From Prochilodus magdalenae (lineage: Eukaryota > Chordata > Actinopteri > Characiformes > Prochilodontidae), in contig JAMWET010003135.1 of NCBI GenBank assembly GCA_024036415.1, positions 1 through 64,000 on the forward strand: DNA of 64,000 nucleotides, written 5' to 3'. The position numbers and the translations under genes are program-made. Below, piece after piece: positions 33,491-45,265 of the stretch. How positions within the stretch are numbered: the first letter of the stretch is position 1; each line of letters starts with the position of its first letter. The notes below the pieces were generated by a model. That model saw only the letters and a program-made list of their open reading frames with translations, was not told the origin of the DNA and searched no databases.

Positions 33491-36357
33491 GAAGATGATA
33501 ACATGGACACTGAGTGTAGATACAAGGAGGTGGACGTAATGAAGTGGGCAGTGGAAGTAGAGCCATACAAAATCCCTGCGCCAGCCATGTATTCATCTCC
33601 ACGGACACTGGAATGGACACGCAAAACATTGCCTACAGGTAGCCTTACAAAGTTGGCTCAGGACAAAACAACATAGTCTAGATCTTATCTAGAACAGCGA
33701 CGGTGTTGCTTGAAGCATCTGGGCGACTGGACGATTGGTGCTTGTGTAGTATGCATGTATGTGTATGTGTTATATGTGGTATGATCATGTTATGTTTTCT
33801 CTATGTCCTGTGTTCTCAGTCTACTTGTCCTCCTCTCTCTGCAGTCCCTCCCCAAAACGCTGCACCCTGCATCACTAACGTCTTACATCCCTGCTGAATG
33901 TTGCACAACCAGCTGTTAGCTGCTTTTAGTTCATTCAAGTTCAGTTCAGTTTCAGCCCTTTACAAGCACCAGCTGATGTACATTCAGCGTAGCTGCTAAA
34001 CTGAATTATTCATTTTTGACTTTGTGTTTTAATGATGACACATTCAGTCGCTAAAACCGTCTGCAAGTCTTATATAACGTGCAGCCGTTGCAGATCGTTC
34101 CTCAGTTCCTCTGAACAGGGTGAGAGAGTGCCGGTTCCAGATACATCAGGACACAAAAAGTGAATGAGGGACGTAGCAGTGTGGACAGAAAGCAGGTCGC
34201 TGTTAGCGATGTAGCATTACCAATAACAGACAGTGTAATTCAGTTTGATTAGGTGTCACCTCTATACGTTTCACTGAGCTACTGTTCCAGAGACTGCGCT
34301 GTATGTTGATGTTCACATGTTTATGCTTCCACTTTCAGTTTATTAGAGCCTCTCTTCCGCTGGCTCCGGTAACACACACACACCTGTTTGGGATGAGATG
34401 TAAACGTTTGCTTGAGCTGTATGTAAACACCAGTTTATAGACCCTTCAGCCCGTCCTGCTTTAGTAATCCTGAAACCTGAACCAGCCTATGTCTGAACTT
34501 ATGTACAGCTAATGCAGCCAAATCCTGACATAGAGTACCAGCCCAGTCTAATACACTAGCCAGCCTACAACAACACTGTGTGATACGTAGGCTATGTTCA
34601 CACAGCAGAAGTGTCCCGAAATCCAGAATCCTTGTTAAGCTCTGTACACTGTATTTTAAATGTGATGTGTGTTTGACATCAACCTAAACCCACATATGGC
34701 TCATCCAGAGGTAAACACTCTCGAGCCAAATGACTCTCAGGGCCATACTGTGCCATTTCATGCTGAGTGGCTAAATCAGAACCAGGAAATACCAGGAAGA
34801 CACGTAAAACTACATAAAGGACTTGCTCTGATGCTAACTGGCTAATCGCTACACATATCACAAAACACATCTGACTCTGTCCGTCACCCCAACACCGGTC
34901 TTCTGCCTTGTCCTTAAGTTATTTATCCTCTAAACAGGGTTATTTAAAATCAGCTACTGAGACTGAGCTTGTACTGCTGTGGGCTGCACATGTAGCTGGT
35001 TAACTTTGTTAGCATTAGCTGATTTCAGCAGGGTACAGCTTACAGCACCACAGAACATTTCTGTTTTTTATCCTTCCATCACTTCAACAATAGATTTTCA
35101 GATATATGTTCTAAGGTATGATGCTTTAACACCTGAACAGGTGTTATTAAGCTTCGATTTACTGGAACTGACCCTGTACTTTGTGGGGAGCATGGTACGC
35201 TTGCATTAGCTTAGCTTAGCAGGTTACGAGTTGAACACAGCAGAACAGTCCCTCCAGCACCAATCAGTAAACTTTTACACGCTGTTGTGTGGTTTTAGTG
35301 TGAATACTTATCAAATATATCTAATCAAACCTGTACCGGGGCATTTGGGTCTCTTAAGCTAAGCTAGCTAAGTTAGCTCAGGGAAAGGAACATGCTAGTT
35401 TTAACTACAGCTTAGAACACTAAGTAGGTTTAATTTCTGCTTTCTGTCCCTCCGATATCAGACACTTAGGTTTGTTTTGTCAGAGTAAAGCATTTATCAT
35501 CTAAACTTGTGTCAGTAAAGCTTTTGTTAGACAGAATTAAACCTGTTCTGTGGTAACAGCATGCAAGCTGAACTAATGCTAACCATGGAAGCAGCTAATC
35601 TCTCCTGGTTTAGCAGCGCTGTTTAGAATTTAGAAGCTGAATTTGCTGTCATTGCTGTCATTTGCTGTCAATTTGCGCATTGCTGTCATTTATTTGGTGT
35701 CTGTGTGAGAGGACTGAACTTAATTGATTGCCGTCTGGTTTGTAATATGCAGCAGGCTACGGTGGCACAATACCAACATAAAAGTAGGACCAGTCAGTGA
35801 ATAGCTACGTCATTACGTCAAACCACCAAGCAGTTCTGTATACCAGGGCTACATTCTTCGTTTGGGCTTGGGCGCTTTGTCAATAAGAACAGCGGATGTT
35901 CCAAGCTTTTCTCACTAACCCTCCCAGATGTACTGTTTGTCACTGTGTTTGCACTGTCAGTGTACAGCATGTGTCCTTCGTATCCATCAGCCGACATCGG
36001 AAGCGGGAAAATATTCGGTCAGCGCTCCTCCTCCCCCTCCACCATTCATCTTCATTCATTTTCACAACAACACTTAGCAGCTCCTACTTGTTGATTTCAT
36101 GCCAAGGAAAGATTTGATGGAGGCGGCTTTTCAAAGAAACAATTAGCCGCGTTCCTTCTCTCTAATGCTGAAGGAGCGCAGGATGCTGAACTCCAGCTAC
36201 CTCTCCATCCGCCTACGTGCAGGCATCGGGACTTTGATCACGCCAGTCCATCCTCTTCTTATGAGTGGCTGCATGGGGAATGATGATCAGCATGCTAAGA
36301 TATGCACTTATAAGACATCTGGAGTGGATTTGTTGATGAGCATTAGTGTCCTGTCTG
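33491..36357. other. Intronic sequence, no exon supported
   Basis: Several short open frames but none with good splice sites or RIM-like residues. Repeated TTAGCTTAGCTTAGCAGG and AAGCTAAGCTAGCTAAG near 35,200-35,380 are weak, old inverted motifs. Confidence 0.5.
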
Positions 36358-36380
36358 GTGTGTGTGTGTGTGTGTGTGTG
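36358..36380. repeat. (GT)n microsatellite
   Basis: About 11 GT units followed by GCATACTG. Confidence 0.9.
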
Positions 36381-36884
36381 CATACTGTGGCTGTATTCAG
36401 TCAGAGACTTGTCGTTGGTGCAAGTCTGTTTCAGCCCATCAGTGTTGTTACTGTGTGCCTTATAAGTGTTTAACAGCCATCAGTTCCTCTGGAAGACGCT
36501 TTATTTATGTGCATTAATGTCTTATAAGTGTGTAATAGTCCAGTGGGTAAAGGGTCACAAGAGTTTACTGCAGATGATCCTGAAGCGTGCAAAGGCAAGC
36601 ACTGAGGACAGAGTTACCATAGAAACAGGTTTATCTTCTCCGTCACAGCCATAGAAACACTCCCATCCAGCCATCTGCGGAATCATCCTTCAGTGGTCCC
36701 ACTGCTGAATGCACACAATGGCAGCACAAACTAGTCTGATTAGCTCAAGTGCTGGAGAACGTCCGCCGTGCTGTTTAGCTCATTATGAACACGTTCTTTA
36801 CTCAGGGTTACCAGCGTCACGCTGCTGCGCTCACTGCTCAGACTGCACTGCGCTGTATTTGTAAACACAGGGTTTGAGGTGGAC

Positions 36885-37505
36885 CCAAAAGCACTAACTG
36901 GTCACTTTATTAGAAACACATAACTTGTGGTTCAACTTGCAAACCTTGTATAAAAAGACTCATCTTGTGGTTTCACACACTGGATCCTTTATAAAAACAC
37001 CTGTGTAACGGTTCCACTAACTGGCCACTTTATCAGAAACATCCACATTGTACTTCAGTTAACTTTTGTTAACTGGTTAGAAACACCTGCCGTGTACTTA
37101 AACTAGACTGGCCACTCTATTAGAAAGACCCTTTCAAACACTGGCCACTTTACTAGAAACGCAGCACTTGTGGTTACACACACTGGCCACTTTGTTAGAA
37201 ATCACATCTTGTATTTTCACTACCCAGCCACTTGATTGGAAACACCTACCTTGTGGTTCCACCATCTGGCCACTTTATTAGAAACACCTACCTTGTACTT
37301 CCACTAACTGGCCACTTTATTAGAAATACAGAACTTGTGGTTAAACTTGCTGGCTGGCCAGTTTATTAAAAAACACCTACCTTGTACCTCAACTAGACTG
37401 GACGCTGTATTAGAAACACCCACTTTGTGGTTCCACACCCTGGCCACTTTATTAGCAACACCTGCCTTGTACGTCCACTAACCTTCTACTTTATTCGAAA
37501 CACCA
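36885..37505. repeat. Minisatellite with CTGGCCACTTTATTAGAAACAC units (copy 1)
   Basis: About a dozen diverged units of roughly 40-50 bp share ACTGGCCACTTTATTAGAAA followed by CACCTACCTTGTACTTCCAC. The same unit family occurs at 46,465-46,735. The CTGGCCACTCTATTAGAC piece also forms part of the foldback element at 33,085, which may be its origin. Confidence 0.8.
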
Positions 37506-38357
37506 ACCTTAATAATTGTCAGTAGTTGTGAAACTGTACTGTATATGGCAATGGAGACAAGTTAATGCATTCAATTGGTCATCAAATCACTGTGGACTGT
37601 GTCTGTGGCACTCAGTGTCCCTCTGTGTCAACTAAAAAGGTTATTATATAACCCCCCTCTGCTCCTCGCGGTTTGCTGTCAGCAGCGTTTTGTCTTCATA
37701 GATGGAATAGAGTCCTTCAGATAAAAATACCGGGCAGGATGAGTGTGAATCAGGAACACACTGTTCCAATAACGAGCAGAAATCCCTGGAGAACACTGAC
37801 ACGCTCCCCCCTCACACAAGCCGTGACTGTGGGACGCAGTGGCTGGGGGCCCATCGAGGCCCTGTGAGGAAATCCAATATGTCACTGAAATGGCAGAGAG
37901 CCAAAAAGAACATCAGTATCATAACACGGTCCCGACCGACAGCACGCCTGACATTTCCTAAACGCTGGACTGGAATGATCATCTTCAGTCGCAGTCAAAT
38001 GTTTGGGCTCACATTATCAATGGGTTTCCTTTATTGTTGCTGTTTCCCACAATTTAGGATCAATCTTAATAGCAACCAGCAAGGTAGGAGTGTTTCATAG
38101 AGTGGACAGTGAGTGGACACAGTGTTTAAACGCTCACCTGGAACGTTTTGAGTTTCCTCAAGAAGAGGAAGAAGATTATTAAACAGGGACTCTGGGATCA
38201 TACAGAGGAAAGACCCACACCAGCGACTAAGGTCTGCAGGTCCTTTAAAGACAGTTAGGAAAGATAATCAAGACAGACACAGCAGGGCTGTAGATGTACG
38301 ACCTTTCCTGTGCGTCTATGTGCAGGGGTCTTTGGTGCTCAGTTCTCAGTGCTCGTT
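37506..38357. other. Intronic sequence, nothing recognised
   Basis: No RIM-like exon. Small open frames at 37,673-37,867 and 37,864-38,100 lack acceptor/donor context. Confidence 0.5.
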
Positions 38358-38588
38358 CAGAGTGGTTTGATGTAAAAGACTTCAGTGTAGAGAAACTTAA
38401 CGACTCTGATGTTCTTTACAGTGGTGGTGATGGGAACCGGGGATCACCATGTCTACAACACACACATTTTATATACTATCTAAACCACCAGTGAACCTAG
38501 ACATGTCTCTGAGAGGTTCCTATCAGCACCACTGTGAACAACTCTGAGCTTGGTTAGAAACTGGAGCGCTTCACACCAAACCACTCTG
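38358..38588. mobile_element. Palindromic TIR element (MITE-like)
   Basis: The left end CAGAGTGGTTTGATGTAAAA and right end TTCACACCAAACCACTCTG are inverted copies. Internal halves (CTTTACAGTGGTGGTGA against CAGCACCACTGTGAACAA) also pair. A related half-element is at 47,492-47,555. No transposase; no clear target-site duplication. Confidence 0.75.
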
Positions 38589-38690
38589 ATTGACTGCTTC
38601 AGATTCCCTTTAGTCTTTGACCTTTACCTCTCACCCTGTCCTGAAGCCTGTAGCTGAACCCTGTCTCTTGCTTCCTCTTTCTTTCCTCTG

Positions 38691-38734
38691 TCTCCTCTCC
38701 TCTCCTCTCCTCTCCTCTCCTCTCCTCTCCTCTC
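38691..38734. repeat. (CTCCT)n pentanucleotide microsatellite in a splice-site tract
   Basis: About eight TCTCC units sit about 50 bp upstream of the acceptor of the exon at 38,785, making up much of its upstream pyrimidine tract. Confidence 0.92.
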
Positions 38735-38784
38735 TGTATGTTTCTGTCCTTCTTGTTCTCTGTGTCCACCTGCTTTGCTGACAG

Positions 38785-38999
38785 TGAGTTTACGTCCAAA
38801 ATGAAACACAGGGCTCAGACAGCAACGCCCGGGTCCAACATCACCAAGAGCTCCAGCGTCGGAGGAGACATGTGCTCACTAGGCCGGAACGACGACGACG
38901 AGGATGACAAGAAGAGGCGTTCCAGCTTTGGGGCCAAGATGGCCGCCATGGTGGGACTGGGGAAGAAGAGCCAAAGCACCTCACAGCTGGATCCCGAGG
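38785..38999 (+). CDS. rims2: RIM exon: FTSKM...KKRRSSFGAKM linker
   Basis: The exon starts after CTGACAG and ends at CCCGAGG|GTAAG. One base (T) completes the Ser begun at 29,809, then 71 codons follow and one base (G) is left over. The peptide runs EFTSKMKHRAQTATPG, then SSSVGGDMCSLGRNDDDEDD, then KKRRSSFGAKMAAMVGLGKK and SQSTSQLDPE. Vertebrate RIMS2 has the same series of motifs (FTSKM, ITKS-S-GDMCSL, KKRRSS-GAKM-A-VGL, SQL). The DDDEDD stretch is more acidic and shorter than what I recall in mammals. The leftover G joins AG of the 61,111 exon to give Glu. This exon belongs to the long isoforms; the alternative first exon at 54,283 ends in the same phase. Confidence 0.9.
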
Positions 39000-39489
39000 G
39001 TAAGCCCCCAGGCCTGGGCAGCATTTCTGTTGTTGTTGTCGATGTTAGCTTAATGGCTAAAGGTCTAGCTAATGCAGTTAACTGGGTGAAGAACATGAAA
39101 CATCAATGTTGTTATTACCTGGTTTCACTGTTCAGGGACTCATAAACACAGGGGTCACATAATCCTAATTCCACCTAATAGGTCCCATAGAATTAAACCA
39201 TGTTTAACGCTATGTTAAGTTTCTAGTCTACAATCGTTTTTTGTAGCGTGTCAGGACTGCAATCTAGACTCCTTCTAAGATGATTTCCCATCATGCTCCT
39301 GGTGAAAATGTACATGTAGGGAAACTGTTGAACAGTGGAGCAGGAAAAGAAGCGCTGTTTGGCCACAGCTGCCCTTGTGTCTGCTGCAGAAAAAAGTCCA
39401 AGGAAAAAGACAATAGTTAAAAAAAAAGGTGCTGCAGAATGTGGACACAGCTAGCTCAGTAATTCATAGTTTTCTCATAAAGTGTTCTA
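39000..39489. other. Intron after the 38,785 exon
   Basis: The frame stays open beyond the donor to 39,145, but the residues after 38,999 no longer resemble RIM and a strong GTAAGC donor ends the exon. Confidence 0.6.
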
Positions 39490-40154
39490 CCACTAACACC
39501 AACAGTTGAGATAATGTATTTACTGAGATTTAATGTTGTAGAACGTTCATGTTGTTTAACAGTAGTTAACGCTAACAGCTGAGGTGAAGTATTTATGGAG
39601 ATGTAATGTTCAGTTTTGCTGTTTAACAGTAGCTAACGCTAACACCTGAGGTGAAGTATTTATGGAGATGTAATGTTCAGTTTTGCTGTTTAGCACTAGC
39701 TAACGCTAACACCTGAGGTGAAGTATTTATGGAGATGTAATGTTCAGTTTTGCTGTTTAGCACTAGCTAACGCTAACACCTGAGGTGAAGTATTTATGGA
39801 GATGTAATGTTCAGTTTAGCTGTTTAGCACTAGCTAACGCTAACAGCTGAGGTGAAGTATTTATGGAGATGTAATATTCAGTTTAGCTGTTTAGCACTAG
39901 CTAACGCTAACACCTGAGGTGAAGTATTTATGGAGATGTAATGTTCAGTTTTGCTGTTTAGCACTAGCTAACGCTAACACCTGAGGTGAAGTATTTATGG
40001 AGATGTAATGTTCAGTTTAGCTGTTTAGCACTAGCTAACGCTAACACCTGAGGTGAAGTATTTATGGAGATGTAATGTTCAGTTTTGCTGTTTAGCACTA
40101 GCTAACGCTAACACCTGAGGTGAAGTATTTATGGAGATGTAATGTTCAGTTTTG
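39490..40154. repeat. 67-bp minisatellite, about nine units
   Basis: Units with CACTAGCTAACGCTAACACC and TGAGGTGAAGTATTTATGGA repeat at exactly 67 bp (for example 39,644, 39,711 and 39,778) with one or two differences each. The first two units (39,490-39,600) are more diverged. The near-identity of the rest implies recent expansion. Confidence 0.94.
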
Positions 40155-40759
40155 AAAAGGGACTCATACGACAGCAGGAGAAGGAGCTGTGCTGCTATAT
40201 CCTTCTGCTGTTCTGACCAAAGCATGTCACACATTTCAGTAAGACCACAGAGAGATGAAGTTCACTGTGGAAGAGGGGAGAATACTTCACCTATAGAGCT
40301 ACAGTTCTCTGCTGTACTTTTAAAAGCGTTCAGTAGTTCAGACCAGAGTCTCCACACAGTTTAAGGTCCTATTTACAGATGCTGAGGGGTCATGCAAGCT
40401 TACTGTACAGCCAGAGCAGAGCACTCAGAATATGACCACTCCATTACCTGCTGTTGGAGGGGCAGGAGAGTGTTCGGTTAGGGTGTGTGTGTGTTTGTGT
40501 GTCACAGACAGCGAGAGAAACTCGTTGCACGTGAGTTGGAGCCTCATGGCAGGAACACTTTCCCTAGTTCTGAATCTGCAGTAAACAGCAGGTGTGCTCC
40601 CTCTGTAGGATCCAATATAACATAATTAAATGAGCTAATTAAATAGTTTGACACATAATTACTGGGCTTATTAACTGGGACAGTACTGAACAGTTCACCG
40701 CAGTGTGCATTTACACCAGACACACACAAACGCTACAGCTACATATGTGCTACAGTGTT
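40155..40759. other. Intronic sequence, nothing recognised
   Basis: Includes a short GTGTGTGTGTTTGTGTGT run near 40,483. No exon signal. Confidence 0.5.
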
Positions 40760-41320
40760 TTAGTGACAGTGGAATGCCTTGATTGGACTTTTCTCCAAAA
40801 TGCTACTCAAACCAGTTCCGAATAACTTGGGCCCAATGGCATGGTGCATTATCCTGTTGGAGTATTCCATCTTTGTGGAGGTACATGAAGGGCTCCAAAT
40901 GGTCACCAAGCAGTGAAACATAGCGACCACCAGTCAATGACGTGTGGACCTAACCCATGCCATTAAGTGTCTTGTTGACAACTGGGGTTAATGACTTCAT
41001 GGCGTTTGCACCACACACAAACCCTACCATCAGCCCAAACAACTGGTACTGTGACTCAACGGACCATGCCACATGTTTCCAGTCCTCTACGGTCCGATTA
41101 ACAACCTCACAAGCCAAGGTGAGGCACTATGTTCGGTGTGGCGGTGTTCTGGAGGGTCTTCTGCTCCCATATCCCATGGAAGCTAAAGAAAGCTGCACTG
41201 ACCTATGGGATATGTGGGTCCTCCTACATTGAACGTGGACTTAATTTCTGGCAGAGTCGATTGTCTGTTTGCATGGACGATTCTAGGCAGAGGCCACCGG
41301 TCATGATCATTTAGCACCTG
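40760..41320 (-). pseudogene. Tc1/mariner-like transposase relic
   Basis: GGCATGGTGCATTATCCTGT at 40,838-40,858 is, on the minus strand, the codon series for QDNAPCH-like residues, a signature of Tc1-like transposases that includes the second catalytic Asp. A related copy is at 51,560-51,610. Sequence to about 41,210 (CATGCCACATGTTTCCAGTC, CTACGGTCCGATTAACAACC) continues the same relic. Frames are broken throughout. Confidence 0.7.
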
Positions 41321-42234
41321 TGGGCGGCCACTGCTCATACCATCATATGTTTCGTAATATGTTATATGTAACGTATTCCAGGTCCACACATAACACTGTG
41401 GATTGAGAAATGTTAAATGCCCAGTCCTAAAAGACTCCCTGCCCATGAGCACTCTGTCCCCCTAAAGGAACACCACTTCATCATCAGTTTACATACTGAT
41501 ATCAAATTATCTTCTGGTCTGTGAGTGTATATGGAGTTAATGGCAGCTCGCTATTTGCCCCATATTCCTTCTCCACTGAGACACTTTAATTCAACCTGCG
41601 TTTTCTTTGAAGTATTTTCATGACCTAGTTTTTCTCTCAGAGGTTTTAAAGTTTGTGTGACTAAGTTTTCACATGTAGCCAGTGGCCCAGTGGCCTGCAC
41701 ACCCTTTGTTCCATTTTCCCTCCTCATTTGACACCATTTTCGCCGGTTTGGCTTTCATTTATCCCAACGCTGAGAGTCGTGAGTCATGTTCGTCTGACTG
41801 AAGCATGCGGCCTCGTTTGTTGTGCTCTTTGGCAACCCAATGAGCTCTCGGAGAGAGGAGTCGGTAGTTTTTCCCCCCGCTGAAGCTGCTGAGGTAAATG
41901 TAGAAGATACTTTGCAGTAGATGGAATCGGAGTGCTTTAAGGACAGAGGTAGTTGTTTGGGCTGTTTTATTTTTGCTCTGGTGAAGAACTGGGTCTGGTT
42001 CCTGTGAGGTCAGTCATGTTTTAGCGTGTGGGCTGCGATGCAGTTCTGAGTGCATATGAATATTTCACTGTGCACTTGATGTCCACTGGCCAGACAAGCA
42101 TTTAAATGTCTTTTAAATGTCTGAGTCAATGCTCTGCTGCAGAGACATCTCTGCCCTCCAGTGTCTTTGTTTAACCTGACCAAAACCAGAATGTAGGAAC
42201 TTTGAGTGAGGTGCACCCAGAGAGAAACAGTCGA
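41321..42234. other. Intronic sequence, nothing recognised
   Basis: No exon with splice signals. The residues of the short open frames show no RIM similarity. Confidence 0.5.
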
Positions 42235-42829
42235 CAGAAATTAAACTTGGTTTTTGGGTTTAACATCATGAGACATGCTAATGATTCTTGTTTCATGCTC
42301 GACTTGCATGTGAGGCAAGCCAGGTCTGGCCTTATCACTATACCTGAGTGACCCAACAGCCACAACTGCAGACAATCAGTGACCAGTGATGAGTCATCCT
42401 GTTAGTGCAGCACCATTGGCAGACGACTGCACCACACAGGACTACATGCACATGGACTATTACGACGACTGTCCTTAACACCACATCAACGTCACTACAA
42501 TGGTGTCAAGCCAGATTATCATGGAGTGACTCAGAATGGCAGCAAGGCATCTTCAGTGACAAGTCCCACTTTTGTCTTGGTGGAGATGACCGTGTGAGTC
42601 CGTGTGTGGAAACACCATGGTCAGCGCCGAGATGAACAGTGTGTTGTCACATGTCATATGTCCGGAAGGCCTGGTGTTATTCCTTCACCCCCCCTACTGC
42701 ACAATCTGCAGGATTTCTTTATCTTGCTGCCCAATAGCATTGCAATCCTACACATCCTTCTGGATGAAGCTGTGCTTTTGATGATGAGTGTAAAGGCACC
42801 GGTTTGTAAGGTTTGGGGAATTGAAGAGA
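42235..42829 (+). pseudogene. Tc1/mariner-like transposase relic
   Basis: A short frame encodes SWSDSEWQQGIFSDKSHFCL-like sequence followed by GGDD, resembling the (V/I)FSDES(R/H)F-L region of Tc1-like transposases. The first part (GAGACATGCTAATGATTC onward) matches the copy at 47,785, and the later part (GTCCGGAAGGCCTGGTG, CCCTACTGCACAATCTGCAG) matches 25,290-25,335. Stops and frameshifts make it non-functional. A second, unrelated TIR element abuts its right end. Confidence 0.8.
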
Positions 42830-42831
42830 TA

Positions 42832-43364
42832 CAGGGGTTGGACAATGAAACTGAAACACCTGGTTTTAGACCACAATCATTTATTAGTATGGTGTAGGGC
42901 CTCCTTTTGCGGCCAATACAGCGTCAGTTGGTCTTGGGAATGACATATACTGCGTCCTGCACAGTGGTCAGAGGGAGTTTAAGCCATTCTTCTTGCAGGA
43001 TAGTGGCCAGGTCACTACGTGATGCTGGTGGAGATTTGTCGTTCTTGGTGGTATGCTGACATTACCCTGGATACCGTGGCTCTTGATACATCACAAAGAC
43101 TTGCTGTCTTGGTCACAGATGCGCCAGCAAGACGTGCACCAACAGTTTGTCCTCTTTTGAACTCTGGTATGTCGCCCATAATGTTGTGTGCATTGCAGTA
43201 TTTTGAGCAGAACTGTGCTCTTACCTGCTAACTGAACCTTCACACTCTGCTCTTACTGGTGCAATGTGCAGTTAATGAAGATTGGCCACCAGGCTGGTCC
43301 AATTTAGTCATGAGACCTCCCACACTAAAATGACAGGTGTTTCAGTTTCATTGTCCAACTCCTG
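42832..43364. mobile_element. 533-bp TIR element with TA target duplication
   Basis: The left end CAGGGGTTGGACAATGAAAC and the right end, inverted, CAGGAGTTGGACAATGAAAC are about 30 bp of near-perfect terminal inverted repeat. TA dinucleotides flank both sides (42,830-42,831 and 43,365-43,366), as expected of Tc1/mariner-type insertion. No intact transposase frame is present; the interior has ORF debris only. It looks like a non-autonomous or deleted copy. Confidence 0.88.
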
Positions 43365-43366
43365 TA

Positions 43367-44779
43367 TGTGTTTTGTGAGAACATTGTGAAACTTTGGTTG
43401 TGCTTTGAACCCCCATAAACAGATATATCTTGACTTTTGTAAGCAAATTGAAAGAGAATTGGATCTGAACTTGGTGCAGGCTGTGTCTTCTGAGGATGTG
43501 ACACAATTATCTACTATTTATCTTTAGGTCTTTACCTGTATGCTGTGGTTTTTGAGATCATTTAATCTAAACATTGAGCCGTATCTTCTTTTTGAGCCCT
43601 GCCAAAGACAGAAAGCCCCGGTAGATCCCACCACAGTCAGTCTTTTAGGTACACAGACCTCAGTTAACACTACAGTCCAGTCATCTTCAGCTCATTACCA
43701 GAGAGCTGTCAGTAAATCAGTAAACCGATGCCCAGCATGATTAATCATGGTGAATCAACTTTCATCAGCAAAAAAGTGTGGTGATGACGGTAATGAGCTC
43801 CACACTATAGTAGGCATCACATGACCACGTTATTGCACTAACACAGTTATTATCCCAGCTCAACTAACATGATTCCTGCCTCGTGTTCAGATCTTCCAGT
43901 TGGTTCTTCACTCACTTTCCTCTGACATGTCTTACAAATGTCCAGCCACACTGGACGGCTCTCCGCTGGCTTTCAGGAAAACAGTCCTCTGTTTCTGCAC
44001 CACGCACAGGAAGGACACAAGAAGCCCTGTTGATGCAGGCGTGCTCAGAGACACTGAGCATCTGCTTAAGACCTGCTGAGACTGGAGGATAAAACAAACC
44101 GAGCTGCTTCACCACGCTGAGAATCATTACCGGCTGATTAGGGGCTCTGTGCTCAAAGCAAGTTGTTCAATTAAACTGAGATGCCCCTCTGATGTCTGTT
44201 GAAGAAAGACAAAGGAGGGGTGTTTAACGAGGGCTGCAGGTCAGCGGGAAGCTGGTCTCTGTTAAAAACAGCGCATCATAAAGCAGCAATGAGCTGATCC
44301 TCCAGGTGGCCTTAGCTGAGTTACATGTGGTTGTAATGAGGTCGCTCTGTGCTGTCTAAGATGCTTTAGACACATGTACTGTTTATTTGGGGGGTAGAAA
44401 AACATGAGCCTTTCCAAAATGTCAAAATCAGCAAATAAGCTGATTGTTGTGCATTAAAACTAGCAGGAAATATGTAAATGTGTTCTCTGTGGAGGATGCG
44501 TTAACGTACTTTGACTTATAGAATGAGCGATATATAGTGTTATTGTAGTACCTACCCCACTTCATGTTCATCCTTGTCCCTTCCTCGTGTGTAGAACAGG
44601 ATATGATGTACTGATTTGTCAGCTTTCCTTTTTGATCTACTGTTAACAGGGCTATTTATAAAGTGAAGCAACCTCTCAAATGTATACTCCATACACCAGG
44701 GGGGAGCATATCTAGAAACTGCTCCCCCAGCCTCCTCCCTCTTCATATCTTAGCAGCCTACCATCCCTACCATCCCTTC
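43367..44779. other. Intronic sequence, nothing recognised
   Basis: Several short open frames on both strands without splice context or recognised domains. Confidence 0.5.
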
Positions 44780-45265
44780 CGCAAAGGGAGATAGGGGTTA
44801 CCAGGAACAATAAATGATGATACATTTAGACTGATATGGAGAACACTTATTGAGCTACACATACAGAAGTAGTGTCTCTCAGTATGGTGTCGGGCCGCCA
44901 TGTTTGCTAACCCAACATACCAGACGTCTAGGCATGGAGCTGTAGCTTCTGGAGTTGTGACAACAAACCACTCATCTTGGTGCTGACCATGGTGTCTCCA
45001 CACACCGATTCGTTGGTCGGTGGAGTGGGACAATAGTGGAACAACACTGAAGATGACCCGCTGCCATTCTGAGTCACTCTATGATTGTCTGGCACGACAC
45101 CACTGCAGTCTTTGGTGACGCTGACGAGGTGTTAAGGACGGTTGTTGTAACGGTCTGTGTGCGTGTAGTCCTGCATCGTGCACCCGCCTGCCAAAAGTGC
45201 TGCCACTAACGGTATGACTTATGAAGGTATTACTGCTCGCTGAATGTCTGCAGTTGTGGGCGTTG
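44780..45265 (-). pseudogene. Tc1/mariner-like transposase relic (same family)
   Basis: The minus-strand frame carries GVWRHHGQHQDEWFVVTTPE, resembling the VWR-...region that follows the FSDES motif in Tc1-like transposases. Nucleotide blocks (CACCATGGTCAGCACCAAGA on the minus strand, GACGTTGACGTGG-like sequence) align with copies at 42.6 kb and 48.0 kb. Multiple frameshifts. Confidence 0.75.

Noticed and set aside
39000..39145. Extension of the 38,785 exon into the following open frame
   Set aside because: A strong GAGG|GTAAGC donor with the right phase lies at 38,999, and the residues after it have no RIM similarity.
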